Source of the DNA: Eremomyces bilateralis CBS 781.70
Taxonomy: Eukaryota; Ascomycota; Dothideomycetes; Eremomycetales; Eremomycetaceae
Length of the DNA stretch: 64,000 nt
Direction of reading: 5' to 3'
Assembly (NCBI RefSeq): GCF_010015585.1
Contig: NW_022985068.1
Coordinates: 1,371,406 to 1,435,405, forward strand
Part shown: piece by piece, positions 31,901 through 43,270 of the stretch
Layout of the letters: the number at the start of each line of letters is the position of its first letter
Position numbering within the stretch: position 1 is the first letter of the stretch
Notes under the pieces: model-generated
Databases searched by the model: none
Seen by the model: the letters and a program-made list of their open reading frames with translations, nothing else
What the model was told of the DNA's origin: nothing
Made by a program: the position numbers and the translations under genes

Positions 31901-34175
31901 AGCCATTGATGGATATCAAACATTGCACATCCTTTTCGGCCTAACCCTTGGGGTAGAAAGCGCGAGTGTTGATGACTTTCTGGCCAACTTGGGTCACATC
32001 AAGGAAGCCACGGGAAATATGCCGGAAGAGGAATCGAAGATCCCTTTGCTGTACCAAGAGCTCAGCAAAGAGTCGAAGGAAGCAGACACTGCCAAGGATG
32101 CCATCAGGTATGTAGCAAAGTATCGATGTTTGGGAAGCAGAGCATTGATATGGTGGCAGATCCCAATTCGAAAGCGACCAGCTGGTTTACCACCCTCAAA
32201 CCCGATCATGGCATGCACCATCAGCGTGCATTTGGGCTGAAGAACGGATCCATCTCCCAGGCAAGGTCTCTATTGCGACCGCATATAAAGGGCACACTTC
32301 CTTTTTCTGCAGCCTTTTGAAAGTGCCGAAGCCGGACCTGGATATGCACATAGCCGCTCTCCAACAGAAGACACTGCACAATCCTGATAGACAGAGCATC
32401 CTGGAGGAGGTAATCAACATCTGTGCTTTAGGTCCAACCCCACACGCACTCGAAAGCCTTTCTGCGACCAAATGTTTTCCGGTTAGGCGTAGCTTGGGGG
32501 CCGTCGAATGGGTCAACCGGGAGCACCAATTCGTAGTCGTTGACCGGAATGAACTTGCCGAGCTCTTTGCTGGAAAGGCCGACATGCTTGACTACTCGTT
32601 GGAAGAATCCCACAGCATTAAGCCGTTCCTGCTGGGTATGGGCCTGCAAAATCGCTCCATATCCCGCATGGTGAAAGAAAAGACTACCGTCCAAGGAGGG
32701 TCTCCCGCGCCTGAGCTTACACGAAATCTGAGGAAGATAGCATACGCGATATTTCGGTAAGTCTTCGGCCGTGATAATGTACCGTCGATGATCGATCTAA
32801 TCTTATCAGTTACGCTGCCCATTTTGGAGGCAGATCGACGCAACAGGAGCCTGCAGCTGCATACGAGCGTCTACAGACTATGGAGATCCTTACGAGTGAC
32901 GGTATCTCGCAATCTGTTTCACTTCCTCCCCATGGACCATCGTCTACCGTTCAGACTGATCATGCATATTTCCATCTCGACCACCAGGAAAATGTCTTGA
33001 AGCTCTACGTTCCCAAGGACAAGGAGGACAGGGAGATTTGCCTTTCGACCGAACTTCCCATAGCGCTACTTAAACACCTTGGCGTCGAAGACCATGAGCA
33101 AGGAAGGGCCCTTGGAACCGTCATCACGGCATCTTCGCTTTCTGTGGTAGAGAAGATCCTTGAGCACCAGGGTATAATCAGTGTCGAAGGCATTACTCGG
33201 CCGCAGGAAGAGCTGTCGCCCGAGCCAGAGGCACGCGAGACGGTTTCTACACCCATCAGCAGGCTCTTGTCTCGTTCAGAGACTCCTTCGACCCTAGCAA
33301 GCGGGATACAGTCACCTTCGGAGACTCTGTGGCGTCGCGGTGCGGGCTTGCACTCGACACCCGATCCAGTACCGTCTGATTGGGACGACGATGTGTTCTC
33401 GACACCAGGAACGTCTGTATATGGTGTGCCGCCGGGCCGCCCTGAGCGCCTCACCCTCTACCGAGACCTCCTGGACGGTGTGATTCGACAGGCAGCAAAC
33501 CTATCTGACCTACCAGTGGCAGGACAGATTCTGCAATCGCCTTCAGTTCCACATATGGTTGCAACGTGGGATGCCATTGCCTCATCATACTTCATGGAAA
33601 CGGATTTCAAGATCGGGGTCGCTGGGGAACTTTTCGTACGTTATGAACCCCCCGCGACACAAATTCCTCAGGATGATACTAATGACAGGCAGGTGTTCGA
33701 ATTATTGCAAAGCCTCGGCCTACCAGATTTTGGACGCCACAACTGGCAGAGCACTATACGTGGTCGAGCGAAGGTACATAAACGCTACTCAGATATTCAG
33801 AACTGGGCCGGCTCCGAAACTGCGGATATTGTCTATCAAGACCGAGATTGCACACTCACGAAGTTGCTGGTTGAAAAGGGATATCTGCGAGCCGATGTCT
33901 GGGCTGACCATTCGCCAGAATATTACATCGAAGTCAAGACGACTGTATCGACTCTCAAAACGCCATTCTATTGTAGTCAATTGCAGTATGATCGAATGGA
34001 AACAATGAGGTTGGTCGGGAACATCGCGTCGGATAAGATCTATCTGGTTGCGAGAGTCTTTGCACTTGGCGATTCTGGCATGGGATTGAAGCTGTATTTG
34101 GATCCAGCGACGCTCCGAAGCGAGAGGCAGTTGGACTTCAGAGCGGAGAAATACAGTGTGACACCGTTGGCGTAG
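28945..34175 (+). CDS. Giant GHKL (HSP90-like) ATPase protein with NO VEIN/DUF3883-like C-terminal domain
   Basis: Seven exons: 28945-29111, 29200-30013, 30068-31713, 31772-32107, 32160-32756, 32810-33635, 33693-34175; all six introns (52-88 bp) keep frame, giving 1622 residues. After a short helical N-terminus comes a Sacsin/NO VEIN-type GHKL ATPase: ELIQNAEDN (N75), the DSNEDGF loop, and GYIGEKGIGFKSVF as the glycine-rich ATP lid. A large helical middle follows. The C-terminal part (about 1440-1580) has NWQSTIRGRAK, ADIVYQD and YYIEVKTT (E1542, K1544), the core of the DUF3883/NOV_C fold, related to restriction-type nucleases. The last intron is 57 bp and stop-free, so retention also gives an open frame; homologous spacing (GELFVFELL) favours splicing. 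In plants NO VEIN acts in vesicle traffic and cell fate; the fungal role is unknown. Confidence 0.88.
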
Positions 34176-34583
34176 ACATGGCGCAGATCTTTCGGATTAA
34201 ATGTCGGATGAAATCTAGGGTATTTTTGGGTTTTCTTTATGAAATATATAGGATCTTATTGTGAGATACACAAGTATTTACTTACTAAGGATACTATCAC
34301 TGCTGAGTGCTGACGGTCATGGCATTCTGATGAATGGCAATGTTGTTGTTCAGACCTCAGTCCTGTTTCGCACCATTACGTCACCAAGATGGCTCTGGCC
34401 ACTTCCATGGATGTAAAAGCATGTGAACTCTATCACGAGTACACGACCGTAACGACATAACCATTGCGCCACCAATTATCACGGAACCTTCAAATACCAG
34501 AATCCTCTTCCTTTACTATATTTATTGGAACCCTCATGGGCAATTAGACAACCAACACAATCTTTAATTCAAAAACCTCAGCC
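34176..34583. other. 408-bp intergenic spacer
   Basis: 3' flank of the ATPase gene and promoter of the FIT/Scs3 gene; nothing specific is recognised. Confidence 0.5.
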
Positions 34584-35606
34584 ATGACAACCAATCGACG
34601 AAAACCCCCCAAAAACGAGATGAACGGTCGTCCACCTTCCCTCCATCCCACCACCAAACCCCCCTCACCGCCTCCAATCCTCAAAACTCCCCTCCTCCCC
34701 ACCCCCAACGAGCTCCTCCTCCTCTCCATCTACCCCATCACTCTCCTCCTTGGCCACCTCTATAGCCTCCTCTCCCCCACCACCCGCCACCTCCCCTACG
34801 ACCCTGTCGCGCAATCCCACCCCGCCGCCCACGCCCCCTCCTACTTCGCCCGCAAAAACAACCTCCTCAACCTCCTCTTCGTCAAGCTCGGTTGGCTGTG
34901 GACCACCGTCGTGCTCGCGCTGTTCGTTGCCACGCACCCGCGGTTCGGCGTCGGGGGGCTGTTTACCGGCGGGGGCGTGTTGACGGCGCGCGAGGGGGAG
35001 GCGGCGCAGACGAGGGGGTTGCGGAGGGCGGGGCAAGTGGTGCTGAGGTGGGCGGGGAGTACGGGGGTGTGGTATCTGGTTACGCAGTGGTGTTTTGGGC
35101 CCGGATTGGTGGATCGGAGCTTTGCGTTGACGGGGGGGCGGTGTCAGGTGTTGAAGGATCCGGTGGCGATGGAGGAGATGGGGAAGGCGGGGGAGGTGTT
35201 TACGAGGGTGGCGTGCAAGGCGGCGGGGGGGCAGTGGAGGGGAGGACATGATATTTCGGGACACGTGTTTATGCTGGTTTTGGGGAGCGCGATGGTTGCG
35301 GCGGAGGTGGCGCCGGCAGTGGTGAGCTGGGTGAGGTTGGTTAGGGATCGGAATGGCGTAACGACTACGATGGGGTCGGACGGTCAAGAGACGGATGATA
35401 GTGCAGTAAGCGGCTTGGGAGTCAAGGCCGCAGCGGTGTATCTGGCTTTGAGCTGGTGGATGTTATTGATGACGGCGTTATACTTCCACACTTGGTTCGA
35501 GAAGTTGACCGGCCTCATCATTGGACTTGCTGGATTCTGGCTCATTTATTATCTCCCGAGAGGCATGGCGCCGGTTCGAGCCATCGTTGGAATGCCGGGA
35601 TTATGA
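34584..35606 (+). CDS. scs3: FIT/Scs3 family ER membrane protein (acyl-CoA diphosphatase, lipid droplet biogenesis)
   Basis: An intronless 340-residue frame. Two catalytic histidines of FIT proteins are visible: GGHDISGHVF (H222) and FHTWFEKLTG (H302), separated by hydrophobic segments. FIT2 hydrolyses long-chain acyl-CoA at the lumenal ER face and supports lipid droplet and phospholipid homeostasis; yeast homologues are Scs3 and Yft2. The N-terminal 45 residues are Pro/Thr-rich and disordered, then about six membrane spans follow (LLSIYPITLLLGHLY first). GC content is high in the middle third, which also opens long shadow frames on the other strand. The ATG at 34584 is the first in frame. 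It lies between the ATPase gene and Rab5, converging on the latter. Confidence 0.88.
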   Translation: MTTNRRKPPKNEMNGRPPSLHPTTKPPSPPPILKTPLLPTPNELLLLSIYPITLLLGHLYSLLSPTTRHLPYDPVAQSHPAAHAPSYFARKNNLLNLLFVKLGWLWTTVVLALFVATHPRFGVGGLFTGGGVLTAREGEAAQTRGLRRAGQVVLRWAGSTGVWYLVTQWCFGPGLVDRSFALTGGRCQVLKDPVAMEEMGKAGEVFTRVACKAAGGQWRGGHDISGHVFMLVLGSAMVAAEVAPAVVSWVRLVRDRNGVTTTMGSDGQETDDSAVSGLGVKAAAVYLALSWWMLLMTALYFHTWFEKLTGLIIGLAGFWLIYYLPRGMAPVRAIVGMPGL

Positions 35607-35752
35607 CGAGGCATTAGGTCTTGGAATTACGGGCGCTACGGATATCGCATCCCGTGAATATACAACAGACTAACTAGAGTCACCCTTTGGCCTCACGAAA
35701 CGCCCGTATTCAGAACTATTAGTAAAAATCTTTCCAACGCTTTCATAATCGC

Positions 35753-36592
35753 TCAGCACGCACATCCTTCCTTCGGCCCCGTCTCCCGTGGTCCCGCTAA
35801 ATTCACCCGTGCGCCATCGTCCCGTCCCAGATTCGTTTGCCCGCCGACACCTCTTGGCCCTTTCAAACTTGACTCGGGGATCGCATGCGCGATCGCGGTG
35901 AACACCTCGGCGACATATTGCCCCGTCTTCGCACTCGTCTCGTAAAACAACAGCCCCTCTTCCTCCGCATACGCCTTGGCCTCCCGCGTCGGCACCTTCC
36001 TCGCATCCGACTCATCCTGCTCCGCGTCCGCGTTGGCCTCGACGCCGTCCGCGTCGTCGCCTGGGGCGGGGAATGATCCGGGGCTGGCGAGATCGGCCTT
36101 GTTGCCGACCAGCGCGATCACGATGCCGGGGCTGGCTTGCCGCTGCAGCTCGGCGACCCAGTGCTGGGCTTTTGTGAGGGACTGGGGTTTTGTGATGTCG
36201 TAGACGACGAGGGCGGCTTGGGCGTTGCGGTAGTACATCGGGGCGAGCGAGGCGAAGCGTTCTTGGCCGGCGGTGTCCCAGATTTCGAACTTGATTGTTC
36301 GGTTGGGGAGGTTGCATTTCTGGGTGAGGAAGGCGGCTGGAGGACCTAGGGTCAGCTTAGATCTTGAAAGGGTTGTCGATGCGCTACGTACCACCTATCG
36401 TCGGCTCCTTATTTTCCTGGAAGTCGTTGTTTACGAACCGCATCACTAGTGACGACTAAGAAGAGACATGATTAGCCTACGACCGAGAGTGGTTGAACGA
36501 AGACATACTTTTCCTACGGCTGCTTCACCCAGCAGAACCAGTTTAACGCTACTACTAGGCCTTGGCGTAGGGGTTCCCGTGGACTCCGCCAT
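35753..36592 (-). CDS. rab5: Rab5-type small GTPase (early endosome)
   Basis: Exons 36592-36509, 36455-36392 and 36336-35753, with introns of 53 and 55 bp, give 243 residues. G1 is GEAAVGKSSL, the switch region TIGAAFLTQK is Rab5-specific, G3 is [10 protein letters not shown]4 is GNKADL and G5 is ETSAK. The tail ends in CAC, a geranylgeranylation signal. For the second intron, a TAG nine bases upstream is a competing acceptor, but only the CAG next to 36336 gives AAFLTQ. Between G4 and G5 there is an acidic insert (about 25 residues, [18 protein letters not shown]) that most Rab5 proteins lack; similar inserts occur in some fungal Rab5 paralogues. It is expected to drive early-endosome fusion. 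Confidence 0.93.
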
Positions 36593-37182
36593 TCTGATTT
36601 CTGATAGAGATGAATATTCTCGGAAGATGTACGGGGGAGTTCAGATGGTCGCCGAGAAGGCGGTCGGTTTCGCAAGGTGTCGGATGGTGTGTGAGTCTGT
36701 GGGGGATATCGATAGGATTTTCCCGTGAGGATACCGGTATTTATTGGATTCGAGTGTTCAGGGAGGTTGGTTTGTTCTAGAAGGGGGGGTGGTTAAGGAA
36801 TATGAGCAGTGAGCAAGAGCTGGAGTCCTGGAGATGCAGCGACGTCAACGGGGATATGTTGGAGCCTGAGGTTGAAATTTTGGGTTCACGTGATGTGGCT
36901 GGTGATGTGCGTTGATCGCCACATTTGTTGAACCCTTTCGTTCGTTCCTTCCTTCTGTATTCCGTAAAGTGAGTTCTGTTGGTTCCTCCGTTGTGGCGCA
37001 GCTCACCCTCTGCACTCCAGTCCGCTTCCATGACCCCCAAATCCAACATCGTCCAAGGAGGACTCCAAGCAACTGAATTCAACGTTTCGATCGCATCCTA
37101 TTCTGCGCGTGTATACGCGTCACATGAGTTTCTGAATCCCTTCCGTCTGAGTTTGTGGCCTTTTGTCGCCGGGAAATGGGCT
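36593..37182. other. 590-bp divergent promoter region (Rab5 / ING gene)
   Basis: This holds start regions for both neighbours. The ING frame remains open upstream to 36979, so a longer N-terminus cannot be excluded. No other element is recognised. Confidence 0.55.
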
Positions 37183-39700
37183 ATGATGGCTGTGGACGCC
37201 CATCCCGATGCGCAGGCCACGGTGACAGACTTCCTGGACTACACGGAATTCTTCCCGTCAGATCTGATCCGGTCTCTCTCCCTCGTCAGCAAGCTGGATG
37301 AAGCCTACAAGGCCAGCGCTGCACGAGCGCATGATTTGTCCGCCCTCTATGGCTCGATCCCCGACCTTCCTGAATCTGAACGCCCCGACCCACATGATCT
37401 GAGAACACAGGTTGCGCACGCCGTTGACTATGCGCTTCACTGTCGCGAGTGCGCTCACGCAGAGGCCGCAAGGCTCTATGATATTGCGGAGCGGCACGGT
37501 GCGCGACTGACGGTCATCAAGAAGAAGCTCCAAGCCCTACCGCAACCACCCTCCCGAGACCCAACCCCCCCACTACACGCGTCACCTCAGCTCTCACGGA
37601 TCCGCAAGGCAGAGGCAGAGAAGACAACGCGCCTGAAATTGACGCTCGATGGAAGACGTGCGTCGACCTCAACGTCAAGGAAGCGCAAGAAGGACAGTGT
37701 TCCACCAGAAATCCTGCCTCCGGAGGAGATCCCTGAGAGTGACGTCGTTGAAGATGAATCATCATCAGTGCAGTCGGAAGGGGAAGAAGAAGAGCCTCAC
37801 ATGCCGATTGAGACGTCTCCGCAACCGCAGCCACGAGTACATCCCACGTCGGGGCGGATCATCAAAATTTCCAGCACGCCGAAGCTACCCAAAACACCGA
37901 GGGCCCCCAAAACGCCTGGCCAAGGTTCCAATATTCGCAGCGCGGTTGCAGGAATCTCCACCAGCAACGCTCTCGCGAAGCTTACTCCGCCACCGCCGGA
38001 AGCCCAACCAGGAAGTAAGTGGCTCCCGTGGCATAAACTCACAGAGTTCGAGATGGCGAAGTTGAGGAAGCAGATGAAGAAGAACGCAATCTGGACACCG
38101 AGTGAGACTATGATTCGACGCGAGCTGGACAAGTACGGTCGCGGTTGGGAGAATTATGTGAAGGCTAAAGCTCATGCAGAGGCGACGGGTGAGCCATTCT
38201 TGGACGAGGATCCAGTAGACCCCAACAAACCAATCCTGGCACCCGGCGAAGTCACGTTCAAAGCGATGGGCGACGACGAGTTGAAATTCGTCAACCGAGG
38301 CATGAAGCTCAACGATGCGAAGAAGCGTAAGAAGGAGCTGCTGGCTCGCGAAGCGCACAATTCCCAGGATCAAGTGGAGATGGAGGAAGCCAGCCGCAAG
38401 ATGCTGCAAGCGGGTAATCTAATCAAGAACCTCTTTGCTCGATATGGTCACGATTTCTCACCCAGCCGCCAAGAACCCCCTTCGTCGAAGAAAGACACGA
38501 AGAGACCGTCCAGAAAACGAAAACGATCGCCAAACGCTACGCCAACCGTCGACAGCTCATCGCTTCCTCAGGCACTACAAGACAGTCTTCAAGGCCAACC
38601 GAAGAAGATCAAGCTCACCAACCTTCCCTCCACATCAGCCACGCCATCCTTAACCTCCCCACCAATCGCCGGGCCATCGACGACCGTCACGAGGACCACT
38701 CAAGTACCACTTGCACCAGCTGGGCCTTCGGCATCTCCCCCGGCTTCATCTACTAGAGCATCGACGACCACAAAGTCCACCCACAGCATATCCCCTATGG
38801 AGAGCAAGAAATCCATGCTGCCTTTCGTCACAGCCGCAGCCAGTCGTCCACGCCGTGGATCCGTTGCGAGGACCTCACAAGGGGGTTCGGATATTGTGGC
38901 TTCTACAGAGACTACTACACCAGCAGGAAGCACCAAAGGAGCGGGTGCCGCGCCGGCAGGAAAAGTTCCAGCGATCGCTCCATCCACTCGGACAAGCGCA
39001 CGTCGTGCCGCCCATCCTCACGGCGTATTCTCCACGCCTTCCACCGCCGCGGCGAGGAAAGACAGCATGAAGGCTGCCAGCGCCGAGCCGCCGACCAAGT
39101 TCCCCAAAATCACCATCCGATCTGATCGGCGAGCCTCGAACGCCGGCCTCCCTCTCGGGCTCCGATCAAGCGGTCGTTTGACCGGTCGCCAGCGCGAAGC
39201 CCCCGAGCCAACCACCACGACACGGCGAGGACAAGGCAGGCGACCGGTGCCTGGGCTGGTTCTGGATGAGGAGGGCGCCACAGGCAAAGGAAAGATCAGT
39301 TTGGGTCGCCGGATCGCTGCGCCGACGAAGAAAGGGCAGGCGAAGAAACTGGCGGCGGGTGCGGCTGGGAAAGCGAGCAAGGCGGATGAGGTGGATTATG
39401 AGGCCGAGAATATCGATCCGGATGAGCCACGATATTGTATCTGCAACGACGTGAGCTGGGGGACGATGATTGCGTGCGAGAACGACGATGTAAGTTCATG
39501 TTTTATAATGCCGCAAGCGGGCAGGCTGACTTGACTTTTTGTAGTGCGAAAAGGAGTGGTTTCATCTACCATGTGTCGGCCTCGAGCAAATTCCTCCAAG
39601 GAGGATCAAATGGTACTGTCCGGACTGTCGCAAAAAGCTCAAGATCGATGAACGCGGAAATCCGACAACATCGAGTGCTGTGCGGGCGAAGAGCCGGTAA
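37183..39700 (+). CDS. ING-family PHD-finger chromatin protein
   Basis: Exons 37183-39489 and 39545-39700 (55-bp intron) give about 820 residues. The N-terminal ING helical domain (DFLDYTEFFPSDLIRSLSLV, about residues 13-115) is followed by a long disordered Ser/Pro/Lys-rich linker, with a conserved-looking charged block at about 285-430 (LRKQMKKNAIW, GWENYVKAKAHAEATG). The PHD finger at the C-terminus reads YCICNDVSWGTMIACEN, then CEKEWFHLPCVGL and KWYCPDC, the complete Cys4-His-Cys3 set with ING aromatic cage residues that read H3K4 methylation. The intron splits the finger between DD and CEKEWF. ING proteins are subunits of histone acetylase (Yng) or deacetylase (Pho23/Rpd3L) complexes; this long form most resembles Pho23-like members, but I cannot settle it. 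The start at MMAVDAHPDAQ fits family length. Confidence 0.9.
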
Positions 39701-40074
39701 GATACGATGAACACGCACACATCCTTCCCAGAGTGTCGATATGAGAGTCGCGGCCCCATCGAGTTGCTAGGCGTTAACCTGATCGTTTAGCAACTCATAC
39801 CTCCCCTCTATGGCACCTCCGACGATCTATGACACAATCAAGCGTCGCAGGCGCTCAGATTGACCGGTCGCCGGCCGGTGTTGAGGTGGTTTCTTTGGGG
39901 GCTGGTCAGAGTATTGTTTATGGTATACATACATTTGTTTCAGACAGTGGGAGGCATGGAGTTTATTGCGGGTATACCCAACTAGGTAGCATTGACACTG
40001 GGTTCTTTATAGATACATGCACACAATTCATAATGCACGTCGATATTTACAGTTCGTACTCCGTATGGTGTCTC
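39701..40074. other. 374-bp convergent spacer
   Basis: This contains the 3' flanks of the ING and acyl-CoA synthetase genes. No feature is recognised. Confidence 0.6.
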
Positions 40075-42224
40075 CTACTCCAACCCTTGGCCCTTTTCGA
40101 GCAGATCGACACCTATCTCCCGCAGCTTGAACTTCTGAATCTTTCCCGACGCCGTCTTCGGATAGGTGTCCACCCAAAAGACAAATTTCGGGACTGCACA
40201 CCGTCAGTATTTCTTTCCAATGCAAGACACCAACCGAAAACTTACCCAAATGATGACTGAGCCTCTCCTTCACCCACTCCCGTACCTCGTCTGCGCTGAC
40301 CGCCGCCCCCTCATGCCTCACTACAAACGCCGCCACCACCTCCCCATACCGCTCATCCGGCAACCCTACTACCGCCACCTCCGCCACCGCCGCATGCGCA
40401 AACAGGCAATTCTCCACCTCCAGCGGATGAATGTTCTCCCCCCCCTTGATGATCAGATCCTTGATCCGCCCCGTGATCCGCACGTACCCCTCCGCGTCCA
40501 TCTCCCCTTCGTCCCCCGTGTGCATCCACCGCCGCCCCTCCTCGTCCACCACCAGCACTTCCGCCGTCCGCGCCGCGTCGCCCCAGTACCCTGTCATTAC
40601 GTTATATCCGCACACAGCGAGTTCTCCGCGCTCCCCGACGTCGAGCGCGCGAGTCCAATCGCGTGGATCGACGATCTTCGCTTCCACGTGCGGGAGCAGT
40701 CGGCCTACGGTGTCGATGCGCTTCGCGATCGGGTCGTCGGTCGTGGTCATGCAGCTGACGGGGCTGGTTTCCGTCATGCCGTAGCAGATGGTCAGCTCAG
40801 TGAGGTTGAGGACGCGGTGGAGCTTGCGCATCATCTCGGCGGGGATGGAGCTGCCGGCGGCGATGCCGGTGCGGAGGGAGGAAAAGCCGCCGGGGGGGAG
40901 GAGGGAGGGGTTGGCGGCAAGGAGCTCGAATTCGGCGACGAACATGGTGGGGACGCCGTAGAGGGCGGTGCAGTCGTAGGCGGAGAGGCATTGGAGGGTG
41001 GCGAGGGGGTGGAAGGTTTCGGCGGGGAAGACGATGGCGCTGCCGTGGGTGGCGGTGGCCATGTAGCCGAGGATGCAGCCGAAACAGCTGTGGAATGTCA
41101 GCTGCGATGCTTTTCAGGGGGGTTCTGGGACGTACTGAAATAGTGGTGGTGGGCAGCAGACGACGTCCTTTTCGGTCAAGAGCATGCGGTCTCCGATGCT
41201 ATTCCCGTTGTTGAGGATGCTCCGATGACTCAGACACGCAGCCTTTGGCATCGATGTCGTCCCGGACGTAAACTGGATGTTAACAATATCGTCAGGATGG
41301 AGCCCCTGATCAGGTAGAGCACGCCCTAACATCCCTTCTTCAACCACCTGCGGATAGGAAATCCCTGCTTTAAAGACCGAGGTATCGATCCGGCCGTCAG
41401 AGTTGTTCACTAATACTAGGCCTTTTAACGATGGGACGATCTCGGACTGTAGCCTGGTGCCTTCGAGATTCGGGATCAGTTCACGAAGCAGCGGAACGTT
41501 GGATCGTGGCTCTTTCCGGGGGAGATTGGTCTCTGCCCCTATGATCAGGTGGGACGCTTCCAGATGATTCAGTGCGGATATGACTTGGGGAGAATTGAAG
41601 CCCGGGTTTAACGGGACCTGTTGGAGGGGATGAGCCACTGGAGTAGATGTATCTGGAGCACTCCATGGAAGTGTCGCTCACCAGGATTGCGCCGAGTTTA
41701 AAGGCGGCATATGTTGCCTATATCGAATCAGTAATAGTTCCAAAAGCGGGCTGGAAAGAACTCCTACCGTGGCGAATTCGACATTATTCCCAAGACTCAC
41801 GGCGATTCGATCCCCCTTTTTCACGCCCTGTTTTATGAGACCAAGCGCCAGCGCGTTGCTGTCTCGGTCGAGTTGATCGTACGTGACTCTAGCTCTTTGA
41901 TGATGGGATATAACCCTTTAGTATACAATCCAGTTGCCGTTAGAATCATTATACTCGATCAATACAGATGTCCGCAACCACTCACGCCGGGCGATCTCCA
42001 TGCTGTCTAACCACCGAAGCGAATTGCTCGCCTACGGTTTGCTCGAGGAGCGGTGGCTACATGTAAATCAGCATTTGCTTCCCACTTATATATCTAAATT
42101 CTTTAGAAGTAAATACCTCTGACGGCCCCTTCGCCCACGCCTTCGTCAGCAATCCTCGACAGGTCTGCCGAGTAACCGGTCGAGGTCCACGCAACGCCCA
42201 GGACAGCCGCGACGCCTGCCACAT
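40075..42224 (-). CDS. ACSF2-type medium-chain acyl-CoA synthetase, probably mitochondrial
   Basis: Seven exons: 42224-42117, 42056-41986, 41915-41768, 41717-41682, 41617-41136, 41087-40246, 40193-40075. The introns are 48-70 bp and all frames agree, giving 601 residues. The AMP-binding P-loop reads FTSGTTSMPKAACLSH (237-252). Later motifs are YGMTETSPV, GYWGD, HTGDEGEMDAEGYVRITGR and the C-terminal PKTASGKIQKFKLRE with the adenylation lysine. The enzyme activates a carboxylic acid with ATP and CoA. The N-terminus (MWQASRLSWALRGPRPVTRQ) is basic and free of acids for 35 residues, like a mitochondrial presequence. The third exon start needs an AAAG acceptor at 41916 to give AVISHHQRARVTYDQL, which fits the family better than the later AAAG. 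The 36-bp fourth exon is small but required (ATYAAFKLGAIL). Confidence 0.88.
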
Positions 42225-42859
42225 GGTTTAAACAGCGCCGGTCGCATGGAGAGGACCGAGGCCGCGGAATATGAAGACGTTAAAACCCCAAAATGTCCTG
42301 ATTTCTCGCATCCAATGTCGTCTCTGGATGATCGGAGGTCGAGATTCTGTCGGCGGGGTTAGGGACCGAGGACACAGTGAATACGAGAAGCTATGCCCGC
42401 GGTTTAGACGCTGGCAGGCCCCACACTCGGCGTCACTCGACGACCCACGTGCCCCCCGCCACCTCAGTTGGCGTTCCCCGCGTTCTGGTGCTCCATGTCG
42501 GGAGTTGAGATCAACTTTTACCCCATTGACACTTTGCATGTACCACAGTGGAGCGAAAGCGTCCCTTATACTGACGATTGGAAATTCATAAATGCATTAC
42601 TCCGGTTCGATGAACGAGCAAGCTCCCCAAAGCACTTGGGACGATGTACCTTGGTGCGACTGCCCGTTGTGCCGGAACTTGAGGGTCCAGTTCCAACTCC
42701 GCTGACCATGCGGCACCCATCCAGCCTGTGTCGAAATTATAACAAAGGAAAATATGGTTGGGGAAATTCCCACGGAGCACATGGAGGAGAATTCCTCGCA
42801 ACCTATTTCGACTCGTCCGCCTCAGGACTCTCATCCGGACTTTCCTCCTTCGAACCGCC
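42225..42859. other. 635-bp intergenic region
   Basis: Upstream of the acyl-CoA synthetase and downstream of the small pseudogene. A plus-strand frame opens here (42468) and runs through the pseudogene in antisense; I regard it as a shadow. Confidence 0.5.
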
Positions 42860-43187
42860 TTACCTTTCCCCCGTCTTGGATTCATATGGCTCCTCCTCCT
42901 TCCCAGCAGCCTTCTCGATCGGTAATAGACTGCCTTCGTGGGGATTCTCCAAAATTTGCCTGAAGAACCACGTAAGCGACTTTACGACTGGCGTGACAAG
43001 TTAGTCGCTTGTTTTCCAGGTCGGGGTGTATGGCAATCAGCAGGGCGATGAGAACAACGAGGATGCGGCAGAGAACGTAGAGGAAGATGGCGATTCACAT
43101 GATTGCGGCGAAGGGGATTCAGATGTTCCGGGCTGTTTGCAGTTGGTCCAACGCATTGTTGATCTCTTTGGAGTATGGCATCCCCAT
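42860..43187 (-). pseudogene. Decayed small conserved membrane protein of Ascomycota
   Basis: Read on the minus strand, one frame gives MGMPYSKEINNALDQLQTARNI, interrupted by TGA, then IPFAAIM, a second TGA, and IAIFLYVLCRILVVLIALLIA with HPDLENKRL. A one-base shift at about 43000 then opens LVTPVVKSLTWFFRQIL and a charged tail ending SKTGER at 42860. I recall an unnamed family of about 100-120 residues with the same order: a PYSKEI start, a single long membrane span, NPDLE, then LVTPV. A short stretch after NALDQ is also missing. Two stops and one frame change mean it is unlikely to be translated. The tail remains open, so decay is probably moderate in age. Family identity rests on memory. 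Confidence 0.62.
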
Positions 43188-43270
43188 GATGAGACACGGA
43201 AGGACAACGAAGAGGAATTGAAGAGATATTTCTAGAGTTTCAACGATTGTGTCTAGTCGCGATGTATCCC

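Noticed and set aside
34665-35387. Long minus-strand frame opposite the FIT/Scs3 gene
   Set aside because: It is a GC-rich shadow dominated by Arg, His and Pro, while the plus strand carries conserved FIT motifs.
42468-43235. Spliced plus-strand gene joining two open frames through an intron at about 42972
   Set aside because: The region is better explained as the antisense of a minus-strand pseudogene with recognisable ordered motifs.
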